A stretch of 64,000 bases of DNA from Hyphomicrobiales bacterium (GCA_900466575.1 UBMP01000002.1:117052-181051), one strand, 5' to 3'. Counted from the stretch's first letter, positions 9,258-18,935 are shown. Numbers and translations are program-made. Notes: generated by a model not told the origin, from the letters alone.

Positions 9258-9416
9258 CGCCCAAAGTTCAAAAGAGGCCTATATCCGGGTCGCTGGAAGA
9301 GCCCGCCCAGAGCGGACTGACGGCAGAGGCGGCAGATTGGCCCCAACAAAAGGCGATCTGAATCCACGCTGGACAAGTTGACCTTCCGCCCGAACGAGAC
9401 CCTCATTGCGCGTCGG
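9258..9416 (+). pseudogene. Remnant of the 5' end of a second MsbA-like exporter gene
   Basis: Bases 9258-9416 align with 11533-11691, the leader and first codons of the intact MsbA-like gene. Both share GCTGGACAAGTTGA and ACCCTC(A/G)TTGCGCGT, and the preceding AACAAAAGG(C)GATCTG versus GACAAAAGGCAATCTG. In this copy the start codon is ACG (9366-9368) where the intact gene has ATG. Homology breaks off after about 17 codons and switches directly into sequence matching a different gene (see 9417-9635). It is therefore a decayed, deleted copy with no coding capacity. The match was made by eye; divergence looks like roughly 25-30 percent. Confidence 0.75.
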
Positions 9417-9635
9417 CGGACACGAAAATCCCGTCCCCGATCTCGCCCTTCTTCGAACCCGCCGCGCGTTCATCCCGGGCGCGAATATTTCGATTGGCGA
9501 CGGAGGCGTTCAGCAGGCGCATCAAAACCCCTATCCGCCCCGCGCCGCAGAATGCGTGCCGGCCCGCCGCTGGTCGATATCCCACGGAATTTGAAATTCG
9601 ACGGCGCTGTTTGGCAGTCCACGTCATCTCGTACC
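9417..9635 (-). pseudogene. Remnant of a second GT4 glycosyltransferase gene (N-terminal part)
   Basis: On the minus strand this stretch encodes fragments matching residues about 60-135 of the intact glycosyltransferase at 14390-15661: MRLLNASVANRNIR versus MRLLNASVAKRNVR, and DGIFVSADA versus DGIFVSAAR. At DNA level CGGACACGAAAATCCCGTCC (9417-9436) differs by one base from 15265-15284. The remnant lacks the gene's start and its C-terminal two thirds. Its far end runs into the 3' end of the O-antigen ligase gene, so the ligase's last few codons lie in this homologous stretch. It is one of several pieces of a degraded duplicate block. Confidence 0.78.
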
Positions 9636-10994
9636 GTCTGGCTGCTGTTCGCCGACAAGCATGTCGTTGACCAGCGCATAGAGCAGACCGCAAAGCAGAC
9701 AGTAGTAATGCGTATAGAATTTCAAATTGAAATAGGAATCGAACATCAGGGCTAGGCCCCAGAAAACGGAGACGGCAAGCGTCATGATAACCCTGTCGGG
9801 AACCGAAAGCCCGGCAGATACAATCCAAGGAATAAAGAGAAACATCAGGCCTATGCACAATCCGACCAAGCCTCCCGTGACAAGCCAGGAGAGATACTGG
9901 TTATGATTATGCTCCAAGCCATAGCGTTCGGTAATCAGGTGCTGCAGATAGAGCGCGCCGTGACCGAAGATGGGCGCTTCCCGAATCGCATGGAGAGAGG
10001 TTTTCCACATTTCAAGTCGTAGGCCGATCGACATGTCCGCGTCCATGATCGCCTTGTCCACGCCGCCGGCAGGCGTTGGGGGTGCGACGGCAGGTGCGGA
10101 GATCGGAGGTGCCTTTGACTGCGGTTCAGGTACTACCTCCGTCGTCGCCGATTGCTCGTCGGTGTGAGCGGAAAGAATGCCGATGGTCTTGATCATCGGC
10201 ATGATCCGGTCCATCGACCCGCAGCCTGTGGCCAGTGAAACGACGCCGCAGAGCGCAAGCCCGACCATGCTGGAAAGCAGTAGCTGCCGGAAGCCAGGCA
10301 GGCGCCCGCGCAATTGCGGGGCAAGACTCAGGAGCGCGAAGAGCGCGAGAACGCCGAACTGAGCCACTGCGACGCCGCGCGAGGCGGTGTAGGCGACGAC
10401 GACGACGATCGCGAAAGCGTTCAGCAGAAGGCGGAACCGGCGTTCGTGCGACGTGTATCGCGTCCAGCCGAGGAAGGAGAGGAATGTCAGCGTGCCGAAG
10501 AGCAGGGCAGGGATGAACGGCCAAGCCGCCCCCGCCTGGACACGACAACTCTCTCTATAGCCCATGAACATCATGACGGTGAGCACGACGAACGACGCAA
10601 GCAGTGTCCAAGGAACTGCAGTATCGAATTTCTTCCGCAGGCTCTCGACCTCCAGTCCCCTTAACAGGCCCACGAGGAGCATTGCGATTGCGACACCGTA
10701 AAGCTCCAGGTCTGGGTTGACCGGTTTTGTCTCACCCGGCTGTAGGCCGGTAAAGAAAAAATAGGTTAGCAGGACATAGGTGAAATAGATCGCTGACGGT
10801 ACGAGAATTCTCTCCGGCGCAACCGAAAGGCGCCTGCTCCGCAAGCTGCCCAGGAGAAACGGTATCGGCACGACCCCGACTGCGATCAGGAACGGAACGA
10901 TTTTTCCTGCAAGCACCAGCGCAAAAACGACACCAGCGATGAACGCCCAGTCAAGGACGCTTCGGAACCGTTGGGCCGCAATAGTCAACTTCAT
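9624..10994 (-). CDS. O-antigen ligase family membrane protein (Wzy_C domain)
   Basis: Polytopic inner-membrane protein of about 456 aa, probably the ligase (WaaL type) or polymerase (Wzy type) acting on lipid-linked glycan at the periplasmic face. Ten or more hydrophobic segments are evident. A large periplasmic loop contains the family core: RLEMWKTSLHAI, PIFGHGALYLQ and HNHNQYLSWLVTGGLVG, with the conserved H/N-rich motif. A proline/alanine-rich insert lies ahead of this loop. I start at 10994, where GGAAGG stands four bases upstream; the longer frame to 11069 has no such site. With an ABC exporter in the operon a ligase role is more likely than Wzy. A fragment of a second copy lies at 15695-15806. 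Confidence 0.82.
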   Translation of the reverse strand: MKLTIAAQRFRSVLDWAFIAGVVFALVLAGKIVPFLIAVGVVPIPFLLGSLRSRRLSVAPERILVPSAIYFTYVLLTYFFFTGLQPGETKPVNPDLELYGVAIAMLLVGLLRGLEVESLRKKFDTAVPWTLLASFVVLTVMMFMGYRESCRVQAGAAWPFIPALLFGTLTFLSFLGWTRYTSHERRFRLLLNAFAIVVVVAYTASRGVAVAQFGVLALFALLSLAPQLRGRLPGFRQLLLSSMVGLALCGVVSLATGCGSMDRIMPMIKTIGILSAHTDEQSATTEVVPEPQSKAPPISAPAVAPPTPAGGVDKAIMDADMSIGLRLEMWKTSLHAIREAPIFGHGALYLQHLITERYGLEHNHNQYLSWLVTGGLVGLCIGLMFLFIPWIVSAGLSVPDRVIMTLAVSVFWGLALMFDSYFNLKFYTHYYCLLCGLLYALVNDMLVGEQQPDGTR

Positions 10995-11109
10995 ATGTCC
11001 TTCCAGGGATGAGTGTCCCGTCGCACTTGCCGACGGCCAACTTCTGGCCGCGATACAGGCAAAATGCAAGCGTTCATCAGCGACGTGCCGGGGTTCATCA
11101 TCAAAGTTC

Positions 11110-11532
11110 TAATGCGGATTTGGCGCGCTGGTCGCTTCGCGTGTGAGAAGTGGTTCACGGCATGCGGATTGTCGTACCTGACTGTCTTACAAGACTGCGG
11201 GCCATAATCCTGGACGAAAGAATAGCGCCTGTTTTTCAATTACTTGCAAGATGAATGGGGATCCTGGCCCGCCTCCTGGCGCCGCAGCCATAATCTCCAT
11301 TCCTCCGAAGTCTGCTGATCCGCGTGCCGCGACCTCTTGCCTCGAACGCCGCCTGGTTTCAAAGAGGTGAAAGCCGACGTCTGCGTTGTTGAACATTTCA
11401 CCGCAATGTAGGAGCGCAGCGGTGTATCCGAAGCGGCCTCGCGGGGCGACGGTCGCCTTGGTGCCGAATATGTGGCTTGGCCAAGAACAGACGCGCTCCT
11501 GCTGCAGGCTTGCAAAACTCTTGCTTTTTGAA
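11110..11532. other. Non-coding spacer inside the duplicated block
   Basis: Between the ligase leader and the exporter leader there are about 420 bases without a credible gene. Open frames here lack family resemblance and ribosome-binding sites. The flanks (11042-11090 and 11533-11638) have counterparts elsewhere (15825-15872 and 9258-9365), but this core does not match anything I can see in the window. It may contain the promoters of the two divergent genes. Confidence 0.5.
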
Positions 11533-11638
11533 AGCCCGAAGTCCAAATAGGCGCGACATTCGGGCCTTGTGGAAAGGCCACAAGAGCGTGGGGTCAGCGA
11601 TGAGCTGAAGTCGCCCCGACAAAAGGCAATCTGGACAC

Positions 11639-13423
11639 ATGCTGGACAAGTTGATCTCCCGCACGAACAAGACCCTCGTTGCGCGTCTGCTTTCGGAGAA
11701 TTTCAAGAAGCAGGCACCCTGGTACGGCATTGCGATTGTCTCCATGCTCGTCGTCGCCGCCATGACCTCTGCCAGCGCCTGGATCATGCGCGACATCGTC
11801 AACGAGACGGTCGTCTCGCGGGATCTGAACCGTGTCTTCATGATCGCGATTGCCGTGGCGGCCATCTTCGCGATCAAGGGGGTGGCGACCTATATCCAGT
11901 CGGTCTTCCTGTCGCGCGCCGGCAACAACATCATTGCCGAGACGCAGAAGAAGCTCTTTCGCAGCGTGCTCAACCAGAGCATCGGCTTCTATTCCAAGTT
12001 CGCCTCGTCCGAGCTTCTCATGCGCATCACAAACAATGCGCAGGCCGCCCGCAATGTGATGGATCTCATCGTCACGTCCTTCGTGCGCGATCTCTTCTCG
12101 CTTCTCGGGCTGATCGCGGTCATGGTCATCCAGCAGCCCTGGCTGTCGCTGATCTCTGCCGTCATCGGGCCGGCGGCCATCTTCGGCGTGCGTCGCCTTT
12201 CCAAGAAGGTGCGCAAGATCATGGAACAGGAAATGGTCTCGCTTGGCGGCATCATCCGCAACGTCCAGGAGACGGCCTCCGGCATCAAGGTCGTCAAGGC
12301 TTTCGGGCTTGAGGAGTTCATGGGTACGCGCATGGACCGGTATGTCGAGGACGTCGAGGCGCGCTCCAATGCGATCGCCAAGCTCGAGGCCGCCTCCAGC
12401 CCGATCATGGAAACCCTCTCTGGCTTTGCCATCGCCGCCGTCGTCGCCCTTTCCGGCGTCTGGGTGCTGCAGAAGGGCAATACGCCGGGCGAACTCATGT
12501 CCTTCGTGACCGCGCTACTTCTCGCCTATGAGCCCGCCAAGCGTCTGGCGCGGGTGCGCATCAATCTGGAATCGGGTCTTGTCGGCGTTCGCCTCATGTA
12601 TGAGTTGGCCGATCACCCCGTGGAACTCACCGAACGCCCCGATGCGAAGGACCTGTTGGCCGGCCCCGGTGAAATCCGCTTCCACGATGTCGATTTCGGC
12701 TATCGCGAAGGGCAGGGCCTGTTCCGCAAGCTGAACATCACCTTCCCGGCGGGCAAGACAACGGCGCTTGTCGGCCCCTCCGGCGGCGGCAAGTCGTCCA
12801 TCATCAATCTCGTCATGCGGCTTTACGATCCGGAAAGCGGCATGGTGACGATCGACGGGCAGGACTTGAAGACGGTGACCTTCCGTTCGCTGCGTGAGCG
12901 TATGTCCTATGTCGGCCAGGACACGTTCCTGTTCTCGGGCTCTATCCGCCACAATATTGCGCTGGGCCGCGAGGGCGCGACGGATGACGAAATCATCGCA
13001 GCCGCCAAGGCCGCCAACGCGCATGATTTCATCATGGCGCTGCCGGGTGGCTACGATTGCGACGCTGGCGAAAACGGCGGAAATCTTTCCGGTGGCCAAA
13101 AGCAGCGTATCGCCATTGCCCGTGCCATGTTGCGCGACGCCGAAATCCTGATCCTCGATGAAGCGACCAGTGCACTCGATTCCGACTCCGAGGCGCAGAT
13201 CCGCGATGCGCTTGCCCGTCTGACGCAGGGCCGCACGACGATCACCATCGCGCACCGCCTATCCACCGTCACGACCGCCCATAATGTCGTCGTCATGGAA
13301 AATGGCGCGGTGGCGGAGCAGGGCGAACTGGGCCGGCTGCTGTCGCACGACGGCCCCTTCAAGCGGCTTTACGAGCTGCAATTGCTGCCGGGGAAGGAAA
13401 GTTTTGAAGGCGCAGCGGAATAA
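11639..13423 (+). CDS. ABC transporter, fused membrane/ATPase half-transporter (MsbA-like exporter)
   Basis: Homodimeric type-IV ABC exporter of 594 aa, likely flipping a lipid or lipid-linked sugar across the inner membrane. The N-terminal half (about residues 20-320) has six membrane helices. The nucleotide-binding domain shows Walker A GPSGGGKSS from residue 379, the Q-loop in SYVGQDTFLF, signature LSGGQ from residue 483 and Walker B ILILDEATSALD. GELMSFVTALLLAYEP before the ATPase domain is typical of MsbA relatives. Its location beside glycosyltransferases suggests a glycolipid substrate, but general MsbA function is also possible. A truncated 5' copy with a lost start codon sits at 9258-9416. 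Confidence 0.9.
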   Translation: MLDKLISRTNKTLVARLLSENFKKQAPWYGIAIVSMLVVAAMTSASAWIMRDIVNETVVSRDLNRVFMIAIAVAAIFAIKGVATYIQSVFLSRAGNNIIAETQKKLFRSVLNQSIGFYSKFASSELLMRITNNAQAARNVMDLIVTSFVRDLFSLLGLIAVMVIQQPWLSLISAVIGPAAIFGVRRLSKKVRKIMEQEMVSLGGIIRNVQETASGIKVVKAFGLEEFMGTRMDRYVEDVEARSNAIAKLEAASSPIMETLSGFAIAAVVALSGVWVLQKGNTPGELMSFVTALLLAYEPAKRLARVRINLESGLVGVRLMYELADHPVELTERPDAKDLLAGPGEIRFHDVDFGYREGQGLFRKLNITFPAGKTTALVGPSGGGKSSIINLVMRLYDPESGMVTIDGQDLKTVTFRSLRERMSYVGQDTFLFSGSIRHNIALGREGATDDEIIAAAKAANAHDFIMALPGGYDCDAGENGGNLSGGQKQRIAIARAMLRDAEILILDEATSALDSDSEAQIRDALARLTQGRTTITIAHRLSTVTTAHNVVVMENGAVAEQGELGRLLSHDGPFKRLYELQLLPGKESFEGAAE

Positions 13424-13459
13424 GGTGACAGTCCTTGCCAGCAGGGATGGAGCGTTGCG

Positions 13460-14383
13460 ATGAAGGTATTGGTCACAGGCGCGAACGGTTTCGTAGGCGG
13501 TGCGTTGTTGCAGGAGCTTCGCAGTCGCGGACATGAGGCGGTTGCCGCAACTCGACTTCCGACGCAGAACTCGCTGGCAGTCGGTGAGCTGAACGGCACC
13601 ACCGATTGGACCACAGCCCTGCATGGCTGTGAGGCGGTTGTTCACACCGCGGCGCGGGTCCATCAGATGAAGGAACAGGCGGCTGACGCAGAAAGGCTTT
13701 ACCGCGGCACGAATGTCGAAGGGACGCTGAACCTCGCTAAGCAGGCTGTCGCCGCTGGAGTCAAACGTTTCATTTTTCTCAGCAGTGTCAAGGCAATGGG
13801 GGAGGCGGGGCATTTCTCCGACAAGACCCCCTGCCGCCCCGAGGACGCGTATGGCCGGTCAAAACGCGACGCTGAGGAAGCGCTGCTGAAGCTTTCCAGC
13901 GAGACCAGTCTGGAAGTCGTGATCCTGCGGCTTCCTCTCGTCTACGGTCCCGGTGTGAAAGGCAATTTCCGCAGGATGCTCGATGCGGTCGCGCGAGGCG
14001 CTCCCTTGCCCTTCGGACGGGTGCGCAATCAACGTTCCGTTCTCTACCTTGGAAATCTCACCGATCTCGTCATCCTCTGCCTGACCAGCCCGTCAGCCGT
14101 GGGCACTCCATGGCTACCGAGCGACGGCGATGCCCTTTCCACACCGGATCTGCTGCGGGAGGTCGGTCAAGCTCTGGGCGTGAAGGCTCGTCTTCTGCCG
14201 GTGCCTCCCGCCGCGATCCGGCTCGCGGCAAGGATGGCTGGTCGCAGCGGCGTGGCCGACCGTCTTCTGGGAAGCCTTGCGGTCGACAGCACGACGCTCC
14301 AGGAGAGGCTCGGCTGGTACCCGAGGTTCACACTGGCGCAAGGGCTGGCCGACACGGTGCGCTGGTATCGCAGCCTCGGCTGA
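13460..14383 (+). CDS. NAD-dependent epimerase/dehydratase family protein (extended SDR)
   Basis: Probable nucleotide-sugar 4-epimerase or reductase of 307 aa. The NAD-binding motif TGANGFVGGAL stands at residues 7-17, the FLSSVKAMGE strand-loop carries the catalytic serine, and Y131-x3-K135 lies in YGRSKRDAE. RLPLVYGPGVKGNF supports the group that includes UDP-GlcNAc/GalNAc epimerase-like proteins (WbpV/WbpP relatives) found next to phosphoglycosyl transferases. It follows the exporter gene by 36 bases on the same strand, so the two are probably co-transcribed, and it converges on the GT4 gene. The duplicate block to the left has lost this gene entirely. Substrate unknown. Confidence 0.82.
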   Translation: MKVLVTGANGFVGGALLQELRSRGHEAVAATRLPTQNSLAVGELNGTTDWTTALHGCEAVVHTAARVHQMKEQAADAERLYRGTNVEGTLNLAKQAVAAGVKRFIFLSSVKAMGEAGHFSDKTPCRPEDAYGRSKRDAEEALLKLSSETSLEVVILRLPLVYGPGVKGNFRRMLDAVARGAPLPFGRVRNQRSVLYLGNLTDLVILCLTSPSAVGTPWLPSDGDALSTPDLLREVGQALGVKARLLPVPPAAIRLAARMAGRSGVADRLLGSLAVDSTTLQERLGWYPRFTLAQGLADTVRWYRSLG

Positions 14384-14389
14384 GGGCCA

Positions 14390-15661
14390 TCACGGATCGC
14401 GCAGGCCGTTGACGGCGTCCAGCATCTCGACAGCCACAGTCTTCCACGTTCGCAACCGCGGCTTGGCATCCGCGATGCGCTGCCGCAATTCCTCGCGATA
14501 AGCGGCATCTTCATTCAAGCGGCTGATCTGTCCCGCCAAGGTCTCCGGATCGTCCGGATCGAAATAGAGGCCGAGTTCCCCACAGACTTCATAGAAGACG
14601 GGAGCCGTGGAGCAGAGTGCCGGCGTACCGCACCACAGCGCTTCGCCGGCCGGCAGGCCCCAACCTTCGATGCGGCTGGGAATGAGGAGTGCCAGGGCAT
14701 TCTCATAGAGCCGCACGAGGTCGGTCTGGTTGGGATTGTTGACGAAGACGATGCGGTCGCGGATCGGCTGCAGATCGCTGCGCTCCACATAGCGCTTCAG
14801 CCGCTTGCGATGCGCGCCGGCGAGAACGAGATGCGGAATGCTTTTCCCGGCCCTTGCCATCGTCATCAGCGCGTTGAGCACGACCTCGATGTTCTTGCGG
14901 CCGAGATTGAGGCCCACCGTCAGCAGATAGGGCGAGGGCGGCAGGCTGATCTCGGGAGCCTCGACGCCCGGAGGGCATTCGTGAACCAGCGGAATGGCCG
15001 TGGCCGGGCCCGGCTTGGGCAGCATGCCGGAGGCCGCAAAGCGGTTGAGTTCATCCAGCGTGAAGACGGAGTTCGTCAGGATCAGGTCGGAATGCGCGAT
15101 CAGGTAGCGGTTGTCATGCATGAAGTTGCGGTCGAAGCGGCGGAAGCGCTTCGTTGCGCCGTTGTGAAGCGGCATGAAGTCATGCACCAGCGGCACAATC
15201 CGCGCCTTTGACCGCGCACGCTTCATCGCCTCGATCATGTCGACGATCATCTTCGGCCGTGCAGCGGAGACGAAAATCCCGTCCTTGATGTCGACCCCCT
15301 TGAGCCCGGAAGCCCGTTCGTCCCAGACGCGAACGTTCCGCTTGGCGACGGAGGCGTTCAGCAGCCGCATGAACAGGCCGATCACGCCAGCGCCACCGAA
15401 ATGCGTCCGGAACCATCGCTGTCCGACATCCTGCGGAATCTGGAATTCGACGCTTCCGTCGGCGGCCCGCGTCCACTCGATTTCGTAGAAGGCCTTCTTG
15501 CCGAAGGAGAAGACGACGAAGCGGATGTTCGGGTCGAGCAAAGCCGCTTCTCGCGCCGTCTCGATAACGACGCGCGCAATGCCGTAATATTGCACCCTCT
15601 TGGCAGAAGCCGAAAGCAAGGCCTCGGTGAGGTCGTAGTAGATAGGCGTTCCCGATGTCAT
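14390..15661 (-). CDS. Glycosyltransferase family 4 (GT-B fold)
   Basis: Retaining GT-B glycosyltransferase of 423 aa, cytoplasmic or membrane-associated, adding a sugar to the growing glycan. The C-terminal half carries the GT4 donor-binding pattern: LTVGLNLGRKN near residue 245, VFVNNPNQTDLVRLYENALALLIPS, then EGWGLPAGEALWCGTP with the E-x7-E nucleotide-binding motif. The N-terminal half contains VPLVHDFMPLHN. The start ATG at 15661 is the first reasonable one. The gene is convergent with the SDR gene. A partial, non-functional second copy is at 9417-9635, matching roughly residues 60-135 of this protein. Confidence 0.87.
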   Translation of the reverse strand: MTSGTPIYYDLTEALLSASAKRVQYYGIARVVIETAREAALLDPNIRFVVFSFGKKAFYEIEWTRAADGSVEFQIPQDVGQRWFRTHFGGAGVIGLFMRLLNASVAKRNVRVWDERASGLKGVDIKDGIFVSAARPKMIVDMIEAMKRARSKARIVPLVHDFMPLHNGATKRFRRFDRNFMHDNRYLIAHSDLILTNSVFTLDELNRFAASGMLPKPGPATAIPLVHECPPGVEAPEISLPPSPYLLTVGLNLGRKNIEVVLNALMTMARAGKSIPHLVLAGAHRKRLKRYVERSDLQPIRDRIVFVNNPNQTDLVRLYENALALLIPSRIEGWGLPAGEALWCGTPALCSTAPVFYEVCGELGLYFDPDDPETLAGQISRLNEDAAYREELRQRIADAKPRLRTWKTVAVEMLDAVNGLRDP

Positions 15662-15694
15662 GTCTGGCCTTCTGTCCGCCTCTCGTCGACGCGA

Positions 15695-15872
15695 GCGTCG
15701 TTGACCTGCACATATTGCAGGTCGCAGAGCAGACTATACTTAAAGACTGCTTATAGAATTTCGTGTTGAAAAAGGAGTCGGGCATGATTGCCTGACCCCA
15801 GGAAATTTCGACTTAATCGGAGATTTCTGCCGCGATAGGGCAGGGAATGCAAGCTTTCATCAGCGGTGCCGA
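15695..15872 (-). pseudogene. Remnant of a second O-antigen ligase gene: 3' end plus 5' flank
   Basis: Bases 15695-15806 align with the 3' end of the intact ligase gene (9661-9767). On the minus strand MPDSFFNTKFY corresponds to MFDSYFNLKFY of the ligase, and shared DNA includes TATAGAATTTC and GTCGTTGACC. Immediately beyond, 15825-15872 aligns with the leader upstream of the intact ligase gene (11042-11090), sharing CGCGATA and AATGCAAGC(G/T)TTCATCAGCG. The whole body of the gene between these two pieces is deleted. No functional product is possible. This is the reciprocal counterpart of the exporter and glycosyltransferase remnants at 9258-9635. Confidence 0.72.
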
Positions 15873-16080
15873 AAATGTTGCGCCAATGATCCTCGTCCAT
15901 AAAGCGTGCAAGGCGGAGGGCGGGGCCTCGGAGACCTTGGCCGTGAACGCTGCCTGACGGTGAGACCTGAGCGCGGGAGAGCTGCCGTGCAAACAAGTTC
16001 CGGGCAACCCAGCGCGACTAAGTCTTCTCCCAGCATGCTTGAAGCGGCCATGGCCATCCGGTGGCTTGTGGCCCGGAGGA

Positions 16081-17007
16081 ATGACGGTGTCGAAGGCGCT
16101 ACCCCATCTTGATCGGCCCCACCTTGAGCGACTTGAGGCCGAGGCGATCCATGTGATGCGCGAGGTGGCGGCCAATTTTGCCAAGCCGGTCATGCTCTAT
16201 TCGATTGGCAAGGATAGTTCCGTCATGTTGCATCTGGCGGCGAAGGCGTTTTTTCCGGCACGCCCGCCGTTCCCACTGCTGCATATCGATACGCTCTGGA
16301 AATTCAGGGAGATGATCGCCTTTCGCGACCGCATCGCCGCCGAACTCGGCTTCGATCTCCTCGTTCACGTCAATCCGGACGGAGTTACCGAAAACATCAA
16401 TCCGTTTGTCCACGGCTCCAGCCACCACACCCATGTCATGAAGACGCTGGCCCTGCGCCAGGCGCTCGACAAATACGGCTTCGACGCAGCCTTTGGTGGC
16501 GCGCGGCGCGACGAGGAAAAATCACGCGCGAAGGAGCGCATCTTCTCCTTCCGCAGCAGGGAACATGCCTGGGACCCGAAGGCCCAGCGGCCGGAAATGT
16601 GGAAGACCTACAATACCCGCATCCACAAAGGCGAGGAGATCCGCGTCTTCCCGCTCTCCAACTGGACCGAGCTGGATATCTGGCAATATATTCTGAAGGA
16701 AAATATTCCCATCGTGCCGCTCTATCTGGCGGCTCGGCGCCCTGTGGTGGATCGAGACGGCATGCTCATTATGGTCGATGACGACCGCATGCCGATCGGT
16801 CCCGGAGACACAGTCGAAGAGCGCTCGGTCCGCTTCCGCACGCTCGGCTGCTATCCGCTGACCGGCGCCATCCCGTCCGAGGCCGATACGCTTGAAAAGG
16901 TCGTCGCCGAAATGCTCGCTGCCAGAACCTCGGAGCGGCAGGGCCGCGCGATCGACAGGGACGAGGCCGGCTCGATGGAGAAGAAGAAGCGCGAGGGCTA
17001 CTTCTGA
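16081..17007 (+). CDS. cysD: Sulfate adenylyltransferase subunit 2
   Basis: Catalytic subunit of ATP sulfurylase, forming adenosine 5'-phosphosulfate from ATP and sulfate in assimilatory sulfate activation. About 308 aa, with the N-type ATP pyrophosphatase P-loop [14 protein letters not shown] near residues 40-53, the [13 protein letters not shown] segment, [16 protein letters not shown] and the [14 protein letters not shown] region. Its stop overlaps the cysNC start (TGATG), so subunit synthesis is coupled. GGAGGA abuts the ATG at 16081 with no spacer but stands six bases before GTG at 16087, so the true start may be GTG 16087. Such proteins often start variably. Confidence 0.95.
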   Translation: MTVSKALPHLDRPHLERLEAEAIHVMREVAANFAKPVMLYSIGKDSSVMLHLAAKAFFPARPPFPLLHIDTLWKFREMIAFRDRIAAELGFDLLVHVNPDGVTENINPFVHGSSHHTHVMKTLALRQALDKYGFDAAFGGARRDEEKSRAKERIFSFRSREHAWDPKAQRPEMWKTYNTRIHKGEEIRVFPLSNWTELDIWQYILKENIPIVPLYLAARRPVVDRDGMLIMVDDDRMPIGPGDTVEERSVRFRTLGCYPLTGAIPSEADTLEKVVAEMLAARTSERQGRAIDRDEAGSMEKKKREGYF

Positions 17008-18902
17008 TGCCGAAACAGGGCTCTGAAACTGATCTGGCCGCTTATCTGCGCGCGCAGGAAGACAAGTCCATGCTGCGCTTTCTCACCTGCGGCTCGGTGG
17101 ACGACGGCAAGTCGACGCTGATCGGCCGGCTGCTCTATGACACAAAACTCCTCTTCGAGGACCAGCTTGCAGCGCTCGCCAGCGACAGCCGCAAGCACGG
17201 CACCAATGGCGAGGCGCTGGACTTCGCCCTCCTCATGGACGGGCTGGAGGCCGAGCGGGAGCAGGGCATCACCATCGACGTCGCCTATCGCTTCTTCGCC
17301 ACCGACAAGCGCAAGTTCATCGTCGCCGATACGCCCGGCCACGAGGAATATACGCGCAACATGGCGACCGGCGCCTCGACCGCCGATCTCGCGGTCGTGC
17401 TGGTCGATGCCCGGCGCGGCATCCTCACCCAGACCCGCCGCCACAGCTACATCGGCGCGCTGCTCGGCATCCGCCATGTCGTCTTGGCGGTGAACAAGCT
17501 CGATCTGGTCGGTTTCGACCGGGAGACGTTCGAGACGATTGCCGATGACTACCGCGCCTTCGCCGCCGAACTCGGCCTTGAGACCGTCACCGCCATCCCG
17601 CTCTCCGCCCGCTTCGGTGACAATGTCATTGCCCGCTCGCAAAACACCCCCTGGTATTCCGGGCCGACGCTGCTCAGCCATCTGGAAACGGTCCAAATCT
17701 CGCGCAGCGCACAGGAGCGGCCCTTCCGCTTTCCCATCCAGTCGGTCGTCCGGCCGAACCAGGATTTCCGGGGCTTTGCCGGAGAAGTCGCCGGCGGTCG
17801 CATCGTGGTCGGCGATCCGGTGGTGGCCGCCAAGTCCGGCAAGTCCTCGCGCATCGCCCGTATCGTGACGAAAGACGGTGATCTGCAAGAGGTCGTCGAA
17901 GGGCAGGCGGTCACGCTCGTGCTTGCCGACGAGATCGAACTGTCGCGTGGCAACATGCTGGTCGCCCCGACCGATCGTCCCCATGTCGCCGACCAACTCC
18001 AGGCCCATCTCGTCTGGTTCGACGCCAAGCCTCTGATCCCCGGCCGCTCCTACATTCTTCGCACCGAGACCGACACGGTGAACTGCACCGTCACCGCGTT
18101 GAGGCATGAGGTGAATGTCAACACGCTCGCCCGCGATGCGGCGCGCTCGCTCCCGATGAACGGTGTCGGCGTCTGCAATCTCTCGCTCCAGTCACCGATT
18201 GTCTTCGACGCCTACAAGGACAACCGCGCGACCGGCAATTTCATCCTCATCGACCGCTACACCAATGCCACGCTTGGCGCCGGCATGATCGATTTCCCGC
18301 TGCGCCGTGCGGAAAACGTCCATTGGCAGGCGATGGAGGTCAACAAGCAGGCTCGGGCCGAAATCAAGGGTCAGCGCCCCGCCGTGCTCTGGTTCACCGG
18401 GCTCTCCGGCTCCGGCAAGTCGACCATCGCCAACAGCCTGGAAAAGCTGCTGCATGCCGAGGGGCGCCACACCTACATGCTCGACGGCGACAATGTCCGC
18501 CATGGGCTCAACCGCGACCTTGGCTTCACCGAGGCCGACCGCGTAGAAAACATCCGCCGTGTCGCCGAAGTGGCCAGGCTGATGGCCGATGCCGGCCTCA
18601 TCGTCATCGTCTCCTTCATCTCACCCTTCAAGGCGGAACGCCGGCTGGCGCGCGACATGATGGAGGCGGGAGAGTTCATCGAGATCTTCGTCGACACGCC
18701 GATCGACGAATGCGCCCGCCGCGACCCCAAGGGGCTTTACAAGAAGGCGCGCGAGGGCAAGATTGCCAACTTCACCGGCATCAGTTCGCCCTACGAGCCG
18801 CCGGAAAATCCGGAGCTGCGGCTGGACACGCTCGCGCAAGAGCCCGACGATCTGGCCCGCCTCATTGCCGATTTCATGGGCGAACGGCTCATGCAGGGAT
18901 AA
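17007..18902 (+). CDS. cysNC: Bifunctional sulfate adenylyltransferase subunit 1 / APS kinase
   Basis: Fusion of the regulatory GTPase of ATP sulfurylase (CysN) with adenylylsulfate kinase (CysC), producing PAPS for sulfate reduction or sulfation; the rhizobial NodQ arrangement. The 631-aa protein begins with an EF-Tu-like GTPase: G1 GSVDDGKST from residue 29, [11 protein letters not shown] (G3) near 108 and NKLD (G4) near 162. Beta-barrel domains follow to about residue 440. The C-terminal kinase has its P-loop GLSGSGKST near 465 and [15 protein letters not shown]. The gene shares one base with cysD. No nod genes lie nearby, so housekeeping CysNC is more likely than NodQ. Confidence 0.96.
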   Translation: MPKQGSETDLAAYLRAQEDKSMLRFLTCGSVDDGKSTLIGRLLYDTKLLFEDQLAALASDSRKHGTNGEALDFALLMDGLEAEREQGITIDVAYRFFATDKRKFIVADTPGHEEYTRNMATGASTADLAVVLVDARRGILTQTRRHSYIGALLGIRHVVLAVNKLDLVGFDRETFETIADDYRAFAAELGLETVTAIPLSARFGDNVIARSQNTPWYSGPTLLSHLETVQISRSAQERPFRFPIQSVVRPNQDFRGFAGEVAGGRIVVGDPVVAAKSGKSSRIARIVTKDGDLQEVVEGQAVTLVLADEIELSRGNMLVAPTDRPHVADQLQAHLVWFDAKPLIPGRSYILRTETDTVNCTVTALRHEVNVNTLARDAARSLPMNGVGVCNLSLQSPIVFDAYKDNRATGNFILIDRYTNATLGAGMIDFPLRRAENVHWQAMEVNKQARAEIKGQRPAVLWFTGLSGSGKSTIANSLEKLLHAEGRHTYMLDGDNVRHGLNRDLGFTEADRVENIRRVAEVARLMADAGLIVIVSFISPFKAERRLARDMMEAGEFIEIFVDTPIDECARRDPKGLYKKAREGKIANFTGISSPYEPPENPELRLDTLAQEPDDLARLIADFMGERLMQG

Positions 18903-18935
18903 AGGCACCGTTGAAGGCCGGAGGAGGGCCGCGAT

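Noticed and set aside
15813..16193. A 126-codon leftward open frame before cysD
   Set aside because: It crosses the ligase-remnant flank and the cysD start antisense, has low-complexity Ala/Arg/Ser composition and no ribosome-binding site.
17007..18902. NodQ, i.e. a Nod-factor sulfation gene
   Set aside because: The fusion is shared by CysNC and NodQ; with no nod genes or nod box in the window the housekeeping name is safer.
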